Source of the DNA: Branchiostoma floridae
Taxonomy: Eukaryota; Chordata; Leptocardii; Amphioxiformes; Branchiostomatidae
DNA: 64,000 nt
NCBI RefSeq assembly: GCF_000003815.2
Contig: NC_049989.1
Coordinates: 19,603,165-19,667,164 of the forward strand
Reading direction: 5' to 3'
In this document: positions 33,789-45,500 of the stretch, piece after piece
How the letters are laid out: each line of letters starts with the position of its first letter
Position numbering within the stretch: the first letter of the stretch is position 1
Position numbers and translations under genes: made by a program
The notes under the pieces: generated by a model
What the model saw: only the letters and a program-made list of their open reading frames with translations
Told to the model about the DNA's origin: nothing
The model's database searches: none

Positions 33789-33819
<31 letters not shown>
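33781..33819. repeat. (TTTC)n microsatellite
   Basis: Pure TTTC run at the left border of the 1.62-kb tandem repeat. A shorter run marks the junction of the two copies near 35425-35443. Confidence 0.95.
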
Positions 33820-33820
33820 C

Positions 33821-36800
33821 CTGTCAAATCTTCAGAACACGGTATCTCCCTTGTTCCTCAACCGAATGACTTGAAATTTAGCACAAGGATAGAGTGGGCC
33901 AATACCCTCGGACGTTTTTTTCATTTTTTCCATATCTGTCTCTTAAATGATTTTATTAAGTTTTTTTGGTCATCTTAAGACCAAAACTGTATATTTGGGC
34001 CCCCTGTACCCTGGTATTATAACCGAATGAGCTGAAATTTGGTACAGATGTGCCTTGATAAGTCCCCCATATAGATTCAATATCAGTTTTGGTGTACAGT
34101 ATAACGAAATACTTATTTTTGCGATTTTTTGGTCATTTTTTTACCAAAAATGACACTTTTGGCTCCTGTACCTTGGTTTTAGAACCGGATGACCTGAAAT
34201 TTAGGATAGGAGTGCCCTAGACATATGCGCACATGGATTCAATAACACTTGAGGCATACGGTACAATAAAATGCTCAATTTTGCGATTATTTGGCCATTT
34301 TATGACCAAAAAGTACACTTTTGGCTCTTGTGCTCTGGTTTTAAAACCAAATGACCTAAATTTTGGTAAAAGGGTGCACTAGATATTTATTCAAATGACA
34401 CATGTATAATTTTTGTCATAGACTACGTCAAAATGATATATTTGGGGATTTTTTGTCATTTTCCAATAGCCAGAGGGGTCAATGACCTTAAGGTCGTTGA
34501 CCCCCAGCTGCAGATTGCACCTACTGGCATATATGTCTATTTAATCTAATTAGATAGGTAACCAATCACTTAGCCTGAATCTATATCCTAAAGAGGGGGG
34601 GTGGCAGCCAATCAGCGAGCCCGGTGTTATCTGGAAGAGTCCATTCTTACACGGAGGGGTTCATTTTTTTTTTAAATTCATCATTGGACTGGTGAAGTCT
34701 TTCAGTGGATGCATTTTTGGACAGGTCTATTTTGCAATTTTACAGAATGTGTGCTGGAAGAGTCTATTCTCGCACGGAGGGGGGATTTTTCAAAATTCAT
34801 ATTTTGGACTTTGGTGACTTCTAGTTTGTCAAAGTCTTTCAGTAGGGTTATTTTTGGACTGGTCTAATTTGCAATTTTACGTGGGTGTTCTGGAAGAGTC
34901 AATTCTTGCATAGAGGGGGCTTTTTTTTAAAATCCATTTTTTGGACTTCAGTGATTATGTCAAAGTCCTATTTTAGCGGATGTATTTTTGGACTGCTCTA
35001 CTTTACATGGAAGAGTCCATTTTTTGCACACGGAAGGGGGATTTTTTCAAATTCAGTTTTGAACGGGTGATGATTCAAAATTCAATTTTAGTGGAAGTGT
35101 TTTTAGACTGGTCTATTATACCTTTTTATGCACTGGGACCTTTTTTGCTAAATTCAATTTTGGATTTGGTTTCTTATTCAAAAGGCCAAGGTTTCAGTGG
35201 GAGTATTTCTGGACTGGTCTATTGTGCAAATTCACATAGGGTGCACTGGAGTCCATTCTTGAACGGGGGAATTTTGTAAGACTCATTTTTGGGTTAAACC
35301 GTCATTAGTAAAAGTGATTTTTCAAATGGGTGATTTTGAAATAGCCTATTGTTGCATGGGGAGGGAGATGGCTGAAATATGCTGTATTTGCTCTCAAGCA
35401 AATGTCGGCCTTTCTAGTGTTTCTTCTTTCTTTCTTTCTTTCTCCTGTCAAATCTTCAGAACACGGTATCTCCGTTGTTCCTGAACCGAATGACTTGAAA
35501 TTTGGCACAAGGGTAGAGTAGGCCAATACCCTCGGACGTTTTTTTTCATTTTTTCCATATCTGTCTGTTAAATGATTTTACTAAGGTTTTTTGGTCATCT
35601 TAGGTCCAAAGCTGTATATTTCGGCCCCCTGTACCCTGGTATTATAACCAAATGAGCTGAAATTTGGCACAGATGTGCCTTGATAATTCCCCCATATACA
35701 TTCAATATCAGTTTTGGTGTACAGTATAACGAAATGCTTATTTTTGCGATTTTTTGGTCATTCTTTTACCAAAAAAGGACACTTATGGCTCCTGTACCTT
35801 GGTTTTAGAACCGGATGACCTGAAATTTAGTATAGGAGTGCCCTAGACATATGCGCACATGGATTCAATAACACTTCAGGCATACAGTACAACAAAATGC
35901 TTAATTTTTGCCATTTTATGACCAAAAAGTACACTTTTGGCTCTTGTCCTCTGGTTTTAAAACCAAATTACCTAAATTTTAGTAAATGGGTGTACTAGAT
36001 ATTTATCCAAATGACACATGTATACTTTTTGTCCTAGACTACGTCAAAATGATATATTTGGGGATTTTTTTGTCATTTTCCAATAGCCAGAGGGGTCAAT
36101 GACCTAAAGGTCGTTGACCCCCAGCTGCAGATTGCACCTACTGGCATATATGTCTATTTAATCTAATTAGATAGGTAACCAATTACTTAGCCTGAATCTA
36201 TATCCTAAAGAGGGGGGGGGGGCAGCCAATCAGCGAGCCCGGTGTTATCTGGAAGAGTCCATTCTTACACGGAGGGGTTCATTTTTTTTTAAATTCATCA
36301 TTGGACTGGTGAAGTCTTTCAGTGGATGTATTTTTGGACAGGTCTAGTTTGCAATATTACAGAAGGTGTGCTGGAAGAGTCTATTCTCGCACGGAGGGTT
36401 TTTTTTACAAAATTCATATTTTGGACTTTGGTGACTTCTAGTTTGTCAAAGTCTTTCAGTAGGGTTATTTTTGGATTGGTCTAATTTGAAATTTTATATG
36501 GGTGTTCTGGAAGAGTCCATTCTTTTCATGGAGGGGGCTTTTGTAAAAATCCATTTTTTGGACTTAAGTGATTATGTCAAAGTCTTATTTTAGCGGATGT
36601 ATTTTTGGACTGCTCTACTTTACATTGAAGAGTCCATTTTTTTGCACACGGAAGGGGGATTTTTTCAAATTCAGTTTTGAACGGGTGATGATTCAAAATT
36701 CAGTTTTTAGTGGAAGTGTTTTTAGACTGGTCTATTATACCTTTTCATGCACTGGGACCTTTTTTTACTAAATTCAATTTTGGATTTGGTTTCTTATTCA

Positions 36801-37038
36801 AAAGGCCAAGGTTTCAGTGGGAGTATTTCTGGACTGGTCTATTGTGCAAATTCACATAGGGTGCACTGGAGTCCATTCTTGAACGGGGGAATTTTGTAAG
36901 ATTCATTTTTGGGTTAAACCGTCATTACTAAAAGTGATTTTTCAAATGGGTGATTTTGAAATAGCCTATTGTTGCATGAGGAGGGAGATGGCTGAAATAT
37001 GCTGTATTTGCTCTCAAGCAAATGTCGGCCTTTCTAGT
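33821..37038. repeat. Two tandem copies of a 1.62-kb non-coding unit
   Basis: Copy 1 (33821-35418) and copy 2 (35445-37038) both start CTGTCAAATCTTCAGAACAC and end CAAATGTCGGCCTTTCTAGT, with a period of 1,624 bp and few differences. Each has an inner ladder of about 160-bp subrepeats (ACCGAATGACTTGAAATTT and variants) and then about 110-bp subrepeats (GGAAGAGTCCATTCTT...CACGGAGGGG). No long frame or splice pattern. TTTC tracts at the borders could have mediated unequal exchange. Confidence 0.9.
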
Positions 37039-37635
37039 CTTATTTCAACTCCTATTCTTATTTAAACTTCCTTGGTCTATTTCAATCTAAAGTGTTGAAC
37101 TACACTACAAAATTTCTGAAATGCTTCACCTACACATATTGTTAGTGTTGAAATGCCCCCTACCAACTTTGATGCTAACTGGATAATTACAAAACAGGAA
37201 TCTTACACCTACTAACGTGACGTCACAGAAGCAGTGGATTGTTAATTTAACCAAGGAGGTCAATGGCTGGAGTCGATCAGTCGAAAATTTTGGGTAAGTC
37301 CCATATTTGTTGGTAATTACAGTCCACCTTCCCCCAGTTAAGTTGCAGCTATTTCAAGATTACAATATTTTCGTTCTTTACTTCTATTCCAATGCAGTCA
37401 TGTTCTAAAATAATACAGCTAAAAGTGAAGTTACAATACATGCCCCCCTCCCCACTACGCGATCATCGGAACTTTCACTTACTTTTGTGCATTGTGTATG
37501 TATCAATGTATGTAAATATTTGATGTCTTGCATGCACATCATTGTCTTTGTCATAAAGTTCAGAAAGATTCAAAGTGGCGTGCCATAGGGCATGTCACTA
37601 ATGGATTTTCAAATAAAATCTCAAGTCTCACTTAC
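37039..37635. other. Probable RAD1 intron 1 start; no other gene supported
   Basis: Lies downstream of the RAD1 exon donor on the minus strand. A CRE-like TGACGTCA at 37218-37225 precedes a short plus-strand frame (MAGVDQSKILG, ending in GTAAGT), too short to call. Confidence 0.4.
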
Positions 37636-37746
37636 GTCTCGAAAATGAATGGCATTGAGAATGTTGGAGATGTTCCTGGCGTTGTCCACTTTAGCCACGA
37701 GGATGTTGTTGTCTTTGTCATCGCCCTGCTGAGTGGACAGCGACAT
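37636..37746 (-). CDS. RAD1: RAD1 checkpoint clamp subunit, first coding exon only
   Basis: Minus-strand ATG at 37746 opens 37 residues, MSLSTQQGDDKDNNILVAKV then DNARNISNILNAIHFRD, ending at a consensus GTAAGT donor in phase 0. The motif (I/L)VA(K/S)(V/L)DN(A/V)RN(I/L)S(N/T)IL(N/K)AIHFR is diagnostic of RAD1, the PCNA-like subunit of the 9-1-1 DNA damage clamp (RAD9-HUS1-RAD1). Family members are about 280 residues, so most of the protein is missing. I looked leftwards on the minus strand to 28.1 kb and found no further RAD1 exon; that stretch holds mainly repeats. Either the remaining exons are too diverged for me to see, or this is a stranded exon left by rearrangement or misassembly. Confidence 0.8.
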
Positions 37747-38545
37747 GTTTTTACAAGTTTTCTTTAGTCAGAAATTTTGTAAAGACCCGCCATAGTGATG
37801 ATGATGGTGATGTGATGTAGCTACAGCACCGCTAAGCGATTTAGAGTAGTACTGCAGTGAATGACGTTACATTTGATTTTTTACTTTATTTGCTTGAACG
37901 TTGTACGTGTATTACATTTGAGCCTTCTGTGAAGAACCAGGTACATAATAGGTAAACACAACGTTGCTATTGTTCTTTTAATGGTTATCATATTAGCCCT
38001 GAAAAAGTTTTATATCGTCTGCAAATAAACACAGAAAATAACAGCTGGCAGTGTTGCATATTTTACGTCTAATATTGACAACCTTATGGTTGGTTCACAA
38101 TCATAATCATCATCTCAATATGATATTCACCATGTGACAAATCTTCAACAATAACATTAAGTGCTGCAACGTATACATTACGGAACATACTCCACTTTTT
38201 ACCAAGGTTTTGACCAATGACGTTACCGGTAAATTTCTTTAATTAATCAATCAATCAATCAATCAGTCAATCAATGAATTGTAAAACATAGCAACCTACA
38301 ATGAATTGTGTAATGCATTACAAAGAACAGTGGTCATATAATTGTATTCCATTGTCTCTTGGATTTTGATTACTTCTTGTTGCTGATGACCAAGAATGTC
38401 GTGTGCCTATATAAACATACTTGCACTTTGTCCAAAGAGACTCAGTGTGAATACTAAAGCACATTGTGTACAACTTAATGTTAGATTTCTTATTCCTCTA
38501 GATCGTTGAGCATCTCTCTAACCCCGCAGTGACGTAAGCTTGACG
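37747..38545. other. Upstream of RAD1 exon; no gene seen
   Basis: No coding exon on either strand. A (TCAA)n run occurs at about 38240-38275. In vertebrates RAD1 has a divergent neighbour, BRIX1, but nothing like it is visible here. Confidence 0.5.
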
Positions 38546-39012
38546 TAAGGCCATGTTGATTTGATTGTATGGATGACATCCTCCAGGAACTCCAAAACTG
38601 ATGCGAGCGAGCGAATAAAAAAAAAGTTTGGCCAAAAAAAAAAGGTGCCTTCAGTATGAAATCAAAGTGGCCAGGAAGGTTGAACATAGGACTAAACACA
38701 CATAGTATGGTATACCATGATCCTCTGGACCTGAATTTTCTGTACTGGTACCTCCCCCAACCAACAATAGATTTTTTTTCTTTCCGTCCTTTCACATCTT
38801 ATTCTTTGACTTAAGATTCATTTTGGCATTCTATATATGGCATTAGTTATCTGTTTTCTGATACTTTTTTTTCAATCTACGGAATATTTGTGCTCATTTT
38901 ACAGCTGCTTTGCACAATTTATTGTGTGGTCGAAAACTCTTTTTTTTTTGGAAATGGCCAAAAATTGGTGCGAGCGCGGATGTCATCTATATAATCAAAT
39001 CAACGTGGCCTA
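38546..39012. mobile_element. Foldback element, TAAGGCCA family copy 2
   Basis: TAAGGCCATGTTGATTTGAT at the left pairs with ATCAAATCAACGTGGCCTA at the right, with GGATGACATCC and GGATGTCATC inside. About 467 bp, no coding frame. Confidence 0.85.
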
Positions 39013-39083
39013 AGTGCAGTGATGAGAGTGCAAATTAAGTAAACACAGATGAAATTTCACGTTCATATTTTGGGTGTCTTACG

Positions 39084-40852
39084 TCAGGCGCATGCAGCAT
39101 TGCAGCAGAACTCCCAGCGTTTGTTAGGGTCGGTTGTGTAGCACCACTGGCCGGGCTCCCCATCCGGGTTGCGGCAATAGTTCTCCACCAACTCAGGATA
39201 CTTCTCTGGCAGGTATATACGAGTATGGGGAGAGTCGACGTCCCAACGCTGACATGTCTCCCCACTAATGGTCACAGAGACGTTTCCGCGGTAGTCAGAT
39301 GCGGAAGTACTGCTCATGCAGACTGGAATAAGAAAGTGTGATAAATTTCATGTACCAGCTCAGTAAGGCCACCTTTCCACTAGACGGCGATCGCGCTGCG
39401 CTCTCACTGCAATATGATATGTGTGACCTTTGATTTCAAAATGGGTATATCATACAGCATTTAAAAGTGTGACTAAAATGACAGAACAACACACAAATTG
39501 TAAAACAGTTTCTTTCCACACAATTCGTTGAAGGATCTGTTAAATTATATGTCTTGTAGAGAGTGCGACGAGAGCGCCGTCCTAATGGACAGAGGGTATA
39601 AGGGGTTTTGTTCAAAGTTGATGTACATGTGTTACTCCAAAGGGCGGTTATATAGAATCAGACGCAGAATGAAAGCACTGCAATTCTCAAAATAACTGTG
39701 TATTGGCATTATATTCACGGATGGCATGCAGAAGAAGTTATTTGATAATTCAGGTCCTGAAATAACAGAAGCCGAGACGGACATTCTGGAAGTTCCAATA
39801 AAGGCAGAGGATAAAAGGGAATGAAGAAAAACGTAAGCTGGTCCCTTACCAAAAGAACACTGTCCAGGGAGGGTACAGTACTCCCAGCGGGTGTCAGGGT
39901 CCGTTGTGTAGCACCAAATGGTGCCCTCATCCCCGTCTGGGTTGCGGCAGTAGTTTTCCACCAGCTGAGGAAACTTCTCTGGCCAGTACAGCCGAGTATG
40001 TGGATATTCCACATCCCACCGCTGGCATGTTTTCCCACTTACGGTGACGGACACGTTTCCTCGGTAGTCAGATCCATCAGGCTCACCTTTTGAAGAAGTT
40101 ACATTATCAAGAAATTCAGTATTACATTGAGTTTTAAAGAGTTTGATATATGTGGAACAAGATATCAATTTTCTTAAAGAATGGTATTTTTCTAATATAA
40201 ACAAAATCAAACATCATGTGTTATATTTCACACGATGATGGCTATTGTACACACACGCAATACGGACGACATGTGAGTTTGCCAGGTGGGTTTTCTTCCT
40301 TGAGAATAAAAATAGAAGACACACGAAACTGTTTTATCCATAGCCGTATCATTGCGCTCGCCGTAGGAGAAACTGCTTAGTGGAGGAGGAATTGTTGAGG
40401 TGTGGCTGTAGGAAGAATTGCTAAGTGTACCCGTAGATGGAACAGGTGAAGTGTGGCCGTTGGATGAACTGCTGAAGTGCGGAATCGCAACAGATGTATA
40501 GACGTTGGCCATTGTTGCATTCTCACTTTCATATGATCCGTTTTTTACACTTGAACCTGAAAGATAGGCCAGGAGGCATTGAGTATGCTTGCCGATCAAG
40601 GGAAGTACAATTGCAGCAGACAAGTAGTTCAATTACAAGAAGCTGTACAATGCACCCTTACAGTTGTCTTGCTTATGTCTTGATGTCTTGTCCACATTCA
40701 AACACACATACATACACAGTCCGCTGCAGTTCTATAGGAACACACCAGGTGAGGAATTTTTGAACGTCATTTTCACAACCGCTAGCGCGCTAACATCATG
40801 AAGATCTATCCGCAGCTTTTTAAGTTATGCTCTATTGACATATACATGAACG

Positions 40853-40884
<32 letters not shown>

Positions 40885-41098
40885 CATATACATACATACA
40901 CACACACACACACACACGCGCGCACACAAACGCGCGGCAGACTATCCACCATATGACAAAACAGAAAGCATAAGGTTATTACGAGAGAAAAAAAACACAT
41001 CATCGCTCACCATGTGAAATGTGACCAACACGTAGACTGACGATGACGACGATGCACGCGATGGCAAAAAGAAAGCAGACGATGTGCCGGGGAGACAT
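39084..41098 (-). CDS. Two-kringle protein with N-terminal hydrophobic anchor (265 residues)
   Basis: Four exons: 41011-41098, 40323-40556, 39850-40086, 39084-39322; together 798 nt in one frame with a TGA stop at 39084. Exon 1 encodes [20 protein letters not shown] then SLRVGHISH, either a signal anchor (type II membrane protein) or an uncleaved-looking signal peptide. Exon 2 is a Ser/Thr/Asn-rich stalk with several N-glycosylation sites (NGS, NAT, NSS, NDT). Exon 3 holds kringle 1 ([43 protein letters not shown]) and exon 4 kringle 2 ([42 protein letters not shown]), ending NAACA. The kringles are clearly duplicates. Kringles are disulphide domains for protein or lysine binding; no protease domain follows, so it is not a plasminogen-like enzyme. 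The donor of exon 2 (GTGTCT) is the least certain boundary; it was chosen because it restores the first kringle Cys and the frame. Confidence 0.8.
40853..40935. repeat. (CA)n microsatellite
   Basis: CA-rich run with AT and CG interruptions in intron 1 of the kringle gene. Confidence 0.9.
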
Positions 41099-42565
41099 TT
41101 CTTGGTCACAAAATAACAGTCCGTTCAAGGTTCACAAAAATACGGAATGATCGTGTCAGAATGTGGACATGCTCAGCATTTTTTCTTCAAAGGGAATATT
41201 AGTCTGCTTTGCAAATACCTCACAAGACCGTTTTTGGATATAAAGGGATGAAGTTTCAAAGAGTACCAAAACCTTCAATGGTCAGTTGGAGGTATTGTTC
41301 TTCCTGTGAAGACACGGCGTGTGCGCGAGTGGTGCTTATCTTCTGAACATTAACCTTCAAATGTGCATTGTTTTGCGACATTTTATCTTTTTTTTTTACA
41401 AAATCTTTATCCATGTTAAAAGACATGTGGACATGGAAATTCAGTGTCGGCAAAATGGTCTGGAGATGAATCTATTTACAAACATGCATTGGAAAAAATC
41501 AAAGCTGCTTCGTGGGGATAATATAACGGTATCTTCATGCCTCTTTTTTGTTGTGCACTGTACAGTCTAGCGTAGGGCATTTCGCTTTGGTGAAAAAGAA
41601 CGAGCAGTTCAAAAGAATATGTTTCATCCTCGGACCAAGGTCCACTCTACAGTCTAGATATACTTTAAAAAATTACAAAGATTTGGCATATCATTGAATA
41701 GTTTCATCGGTTTGGTATGTCACTGAATAAAGAGACTCTTTTAAACAACCACAACTTTATTTTCATGGCGACCGTCTGTCACTTTCGTTAGGGCAATTCT
41801 GACTGTGAACCAGCCAGAACTGGTACAATGTGAAACAGTAAAAGGCTTTATCTTGAGAAATGCTGGGGTTTTGAAGGTGTATATCAAACTGGCGAACCAC
41901 TGAGTCCCAACTCTTTTCTTCAGCGTAATCTTGGTCTACTTGACAAATCAGCTACATTATCTTACAATTATAATATTCTTTTCGATTTTTCTATGATTAA
42001 TACTGTCAGTGTAAGCAAACAAAATCCAATGCTTCGTACAAAATGATACCTAGCCCGGGCATTTCCACTTAATTTACAGAATAATAATAGTCTTTGTTTA
42101 AGCTAATTGCTCAGATGACCACAAGCGGTCTAAAATAAAAATAAAAAACAGAAGAAAACTAAACTTATACATTAATTAATGTTAAACTAGATTAAGAATT
42201 TTACATGCATATGCTATGGAAAACAAAGCGGTGCATATGCTATGGAAAACAAAACAAAGTGATGTATATAGGTTTTAAACTATTGATGAATTGTACTGGC
42301 TATATAGAAGTACACGTAAAATAAAATGATTATTATCATACTTAGTTTACATAAAATTTGAATAAACCTAAAGGAAATAGTTGACTTCGTAATTCATATG
42401 AGAGGAAATTTAGTCGTGCCCTTATCAGAATGACCCTGTGCTGCTCTGATTCTACAGAATGTGATACATTGAGGTCCAAAGAGCTCGTGAATATCCGTCA
42501 ATGCACTCATTTCCCTTGAGCAAGTTTATTTCTTCATGACCATGGCCCGCAATAATTCGAGACAT
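41099..42565. other. Spacer between the kringle gene and the NLR; no gene seen
   Basis: AT-rich, without recognisable exons. It includes the 3' flank of the minus-strand NLR: possible polyadenylation signals on that strand at 42525-42530 and 41757-41762. The right-hand part near 41100 is the 5' flank of the kringle gene. Confidence 0.5.
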
Positions 42566-45500
42566 CTACTGTAGATCGGGAGGTAGTGGCCAATTGAGAA
42601 TTTCTCTAGCACTGCAAGTTAAAAAATAGCTACTGTGCATTTTGTCTTCCTCTTTGAACATGGTTATTTTAAGCTCTTCAAATTTCTCAGGCTTGTTCAT
42701 CATTAGCTGGTCGATTAACTCCTGATGTGCATCTGATTCCGAGAACACCCCCTCTACAGTCAATGACTTCAAGGTTTTGTTCCTCTCTATCGCTGAGCAG
42801 AGCTTGGAAACTGACTGACTGCTACAGATCGGCTTGTAGAACTTAGTATATATCTCGTACCTGATTTGTAGATCCATCAGTGTTCTATTTCTATTGATAC
42901 ATTCTGTGAGTTTCTGTACCATTATTTCTGCTGACGCATGCTCATCCGGAAGTTCTTGCGGTGGCTCACCAAGACTAGGATCACTGTCTGTTAGTAAGAC
43001 AACTAAAGCCACGACCTCCAGTGTGCTGCGTTCAGAGATTCTCAGCAGAGTAGCTTTTAGGTTATCAAACTTCCCGGTTCCTTTAGATTTTGTCACACAC
43101 CCACATACTCGTAGGGTTTTCAGGCAACTCTGCTTCCTAACCATCTCAGCCAACATGCTGTCGTACTTAGGGAAGTCTATTTCATTACAGGGCCACCCTT
43201 CTCGGACGTCGACATGTTCTAGCCTTGGTAGTTCTGACAGATGTTCCAAAATCTTTGCCGACAATTCTATGGAAACACTTTCTATCCCACAGCGAGGAAT
43301 GAGCATGGTAACTAGGGGGATTTCTTGTTCCTCATCTGTCGTGAACATATGACCTTCGTAAACAATACCGCTACTAAAACTTATTTGATTAAAGTCATCA
43401 CTGTACCATAGATCCAACGAACGCAATGTTACACAATCCGACAATGTACTCTCTAACTCAACGAGCTGATGTTGCTGTAAAACGTATCCGATAGCATAGC
43501 AGTCAATCGTAAGATGCTGCAATAACCTTGGGTTCGGACCCATAGCGAGTTTCTTCTGACAGCTGAGTATCTGTAAGAAGCCATCAAACCACCTAGCATT
43601 ATCATCAATCATCTTAAAACAATCATCACCGGATATAGGGTCTGTATCCCCATAATAACCCGTTCCGTTGGTCATGCGCGGAGAAAAACATGGTGCCACA
43701 ATCTCCGCCAGTTTCCCATCTTTACATGCCCTTCCAAGTGACATAACGCAGATAAATGACAAAAGAGCCCTGTCGCCCTCATCGACTTCAGTGTTGGTAA
43801 GCTCTTCTACAAACAACTCAAACAGTTGGCCTGAATTTTCACCCAGGACCTCAGGCAACATGTCTTGCACCTCTTTATACCTATGGCGGCTTTCGAATAC
43901 CAGGCTATACTCATTAGATGGCTCTGTCATGCCAAACACACAACGGAGGCATTCTATACCCTTCTCTCTCTTACGTTCATTCTTGATTAACTCACTGATA
44001 TAATACGCGGCCATGTATTCCTGAAAGGTTTTGTGTAAGAAGGCACCGTTCCAGGTGCGTTCGATTCTGGAGAATGAGCGATCTCTGGTAAGTAGGCCCA
44101 TGGACAACATGTCATCGGCATTGGCCACATACTCCTGTCTTATATCATCTATGTTAAACTGGAGTTGATCCTGTTGTAGTCCCTCCCAGGACAGTTTCCC
44201 CAGACCTCGCAAGGCTTCATGTATGTTAGAGGGTAATGTGCTGCCTTTGAGAGGAATGCCTTCCTTTCCACAGTACCTCTTGGCGACTGAATACACCATC
44301 ATTTTGTATAGGTCAGCTTTGCTCTTGGGTAGTTTCTCCCCACCGTCTTCCCAGACGACACATATAAGCACATTGTTGAGGGGATTAACGACTATTTCTG
44401 CAATGTTTCTGTCACTTGTCAGCTGTTCTACAAGCTTCGTGGCAGATTCGGGTGCTTCGCTGAAATACTTATGTATGCATTGCAAAGAATTTTCCTCACT
44501 GTATCCTAGGATTCTGTTAAACTCGTGACAGTTATGTAGATCTTTGACACAGTGGTACGGCCTGGAGGTCACAATGACATGACAGTTCCTGAGGATTTTA
44601 CCTTGAATCAAGTCCACTACATCTGTACTCTCCCTGGCTTTCTGGCTGAGCTCATCCAAACCATCAAGGATAAACAGAACCTCATTCTGATTCTTTTTGA
44701 TATAGGACCAGAGCTGCTCTGGGCTTATATCTGTGTCCTTTGGTAGGAGTTGCTCAAATATGGCATCTTTTACCTTACCAAACAAGTGCCTTAACTCCAG
44801 AAAGAACACAGCCTTGAAACTGCCCAATTTCCCAGACGACCAATCATGAGCCAGTTTCTGACAAGAGCACGACTTTCCAACACCAGGGGGCCCCTCTACC
44901 CTTATCTTTCTTACATATGACCTACAATCAGCTTTCTTAGGTTCACCTTCAGCTCTCTTAAAAATATCTGCTAAGCTTACAACAGTAGATGTGCCCTTAA
45001 AGCGCCCCCTTTCGTCTCTACGCTGAAGTTGCAGGTTGGTGTAGACTTCTCCCAGATCTAGGTTGAGATCTTCGCACCACGGGAGAGGCTGCACATGCGC
45101 ATACTCTGTAGCGTAAAGGTCCCTCGGGCAGATGATGACGTCACTGACATCCCCTGGCCCTCCTGAAATGAATGGTGATCTTAAGAGGCATAAAATCTGT
45201 ACTTAAGACCATGTTGATTCGTTTGTGTAGATGACAACCGCGCACTCATCATACTTTATGTTGTACAAAGCAACAACAAGATTAGAAAATATTTCCTGTA
45301 CATTATCTTTAATTGAAATGAAAATATCGGAAAACTGATACATGTACTTAAGCCGTGGAATACCAAGGTCACTTCCAAAGTCGAAAAAAATATGTGAAAA
45401 ATTACACTAGATAATCTGTTGCTAGGTATTCCGTGATCTGTGTGTTCAGTCATTTATTGAACCTTCAAGGCAACTTAGAGTTTATAATGATTAGGCAAAC

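Noticed and set aside
33612-36771. Several frames of 60-110 residues
   Set aside because: Lie in the 1.62-kb tandem repeat, rich in Phe/Leu/Ser from T-runs; not conserved in frame between the two copies.
37264-37297. Plus-strand ATG with CRE-like site upstream and GTAAGT donor (MAGVDQSKILG)
   Set aside because: Too short, no partner exon found, and it lies within the presumed RAD1 intron.
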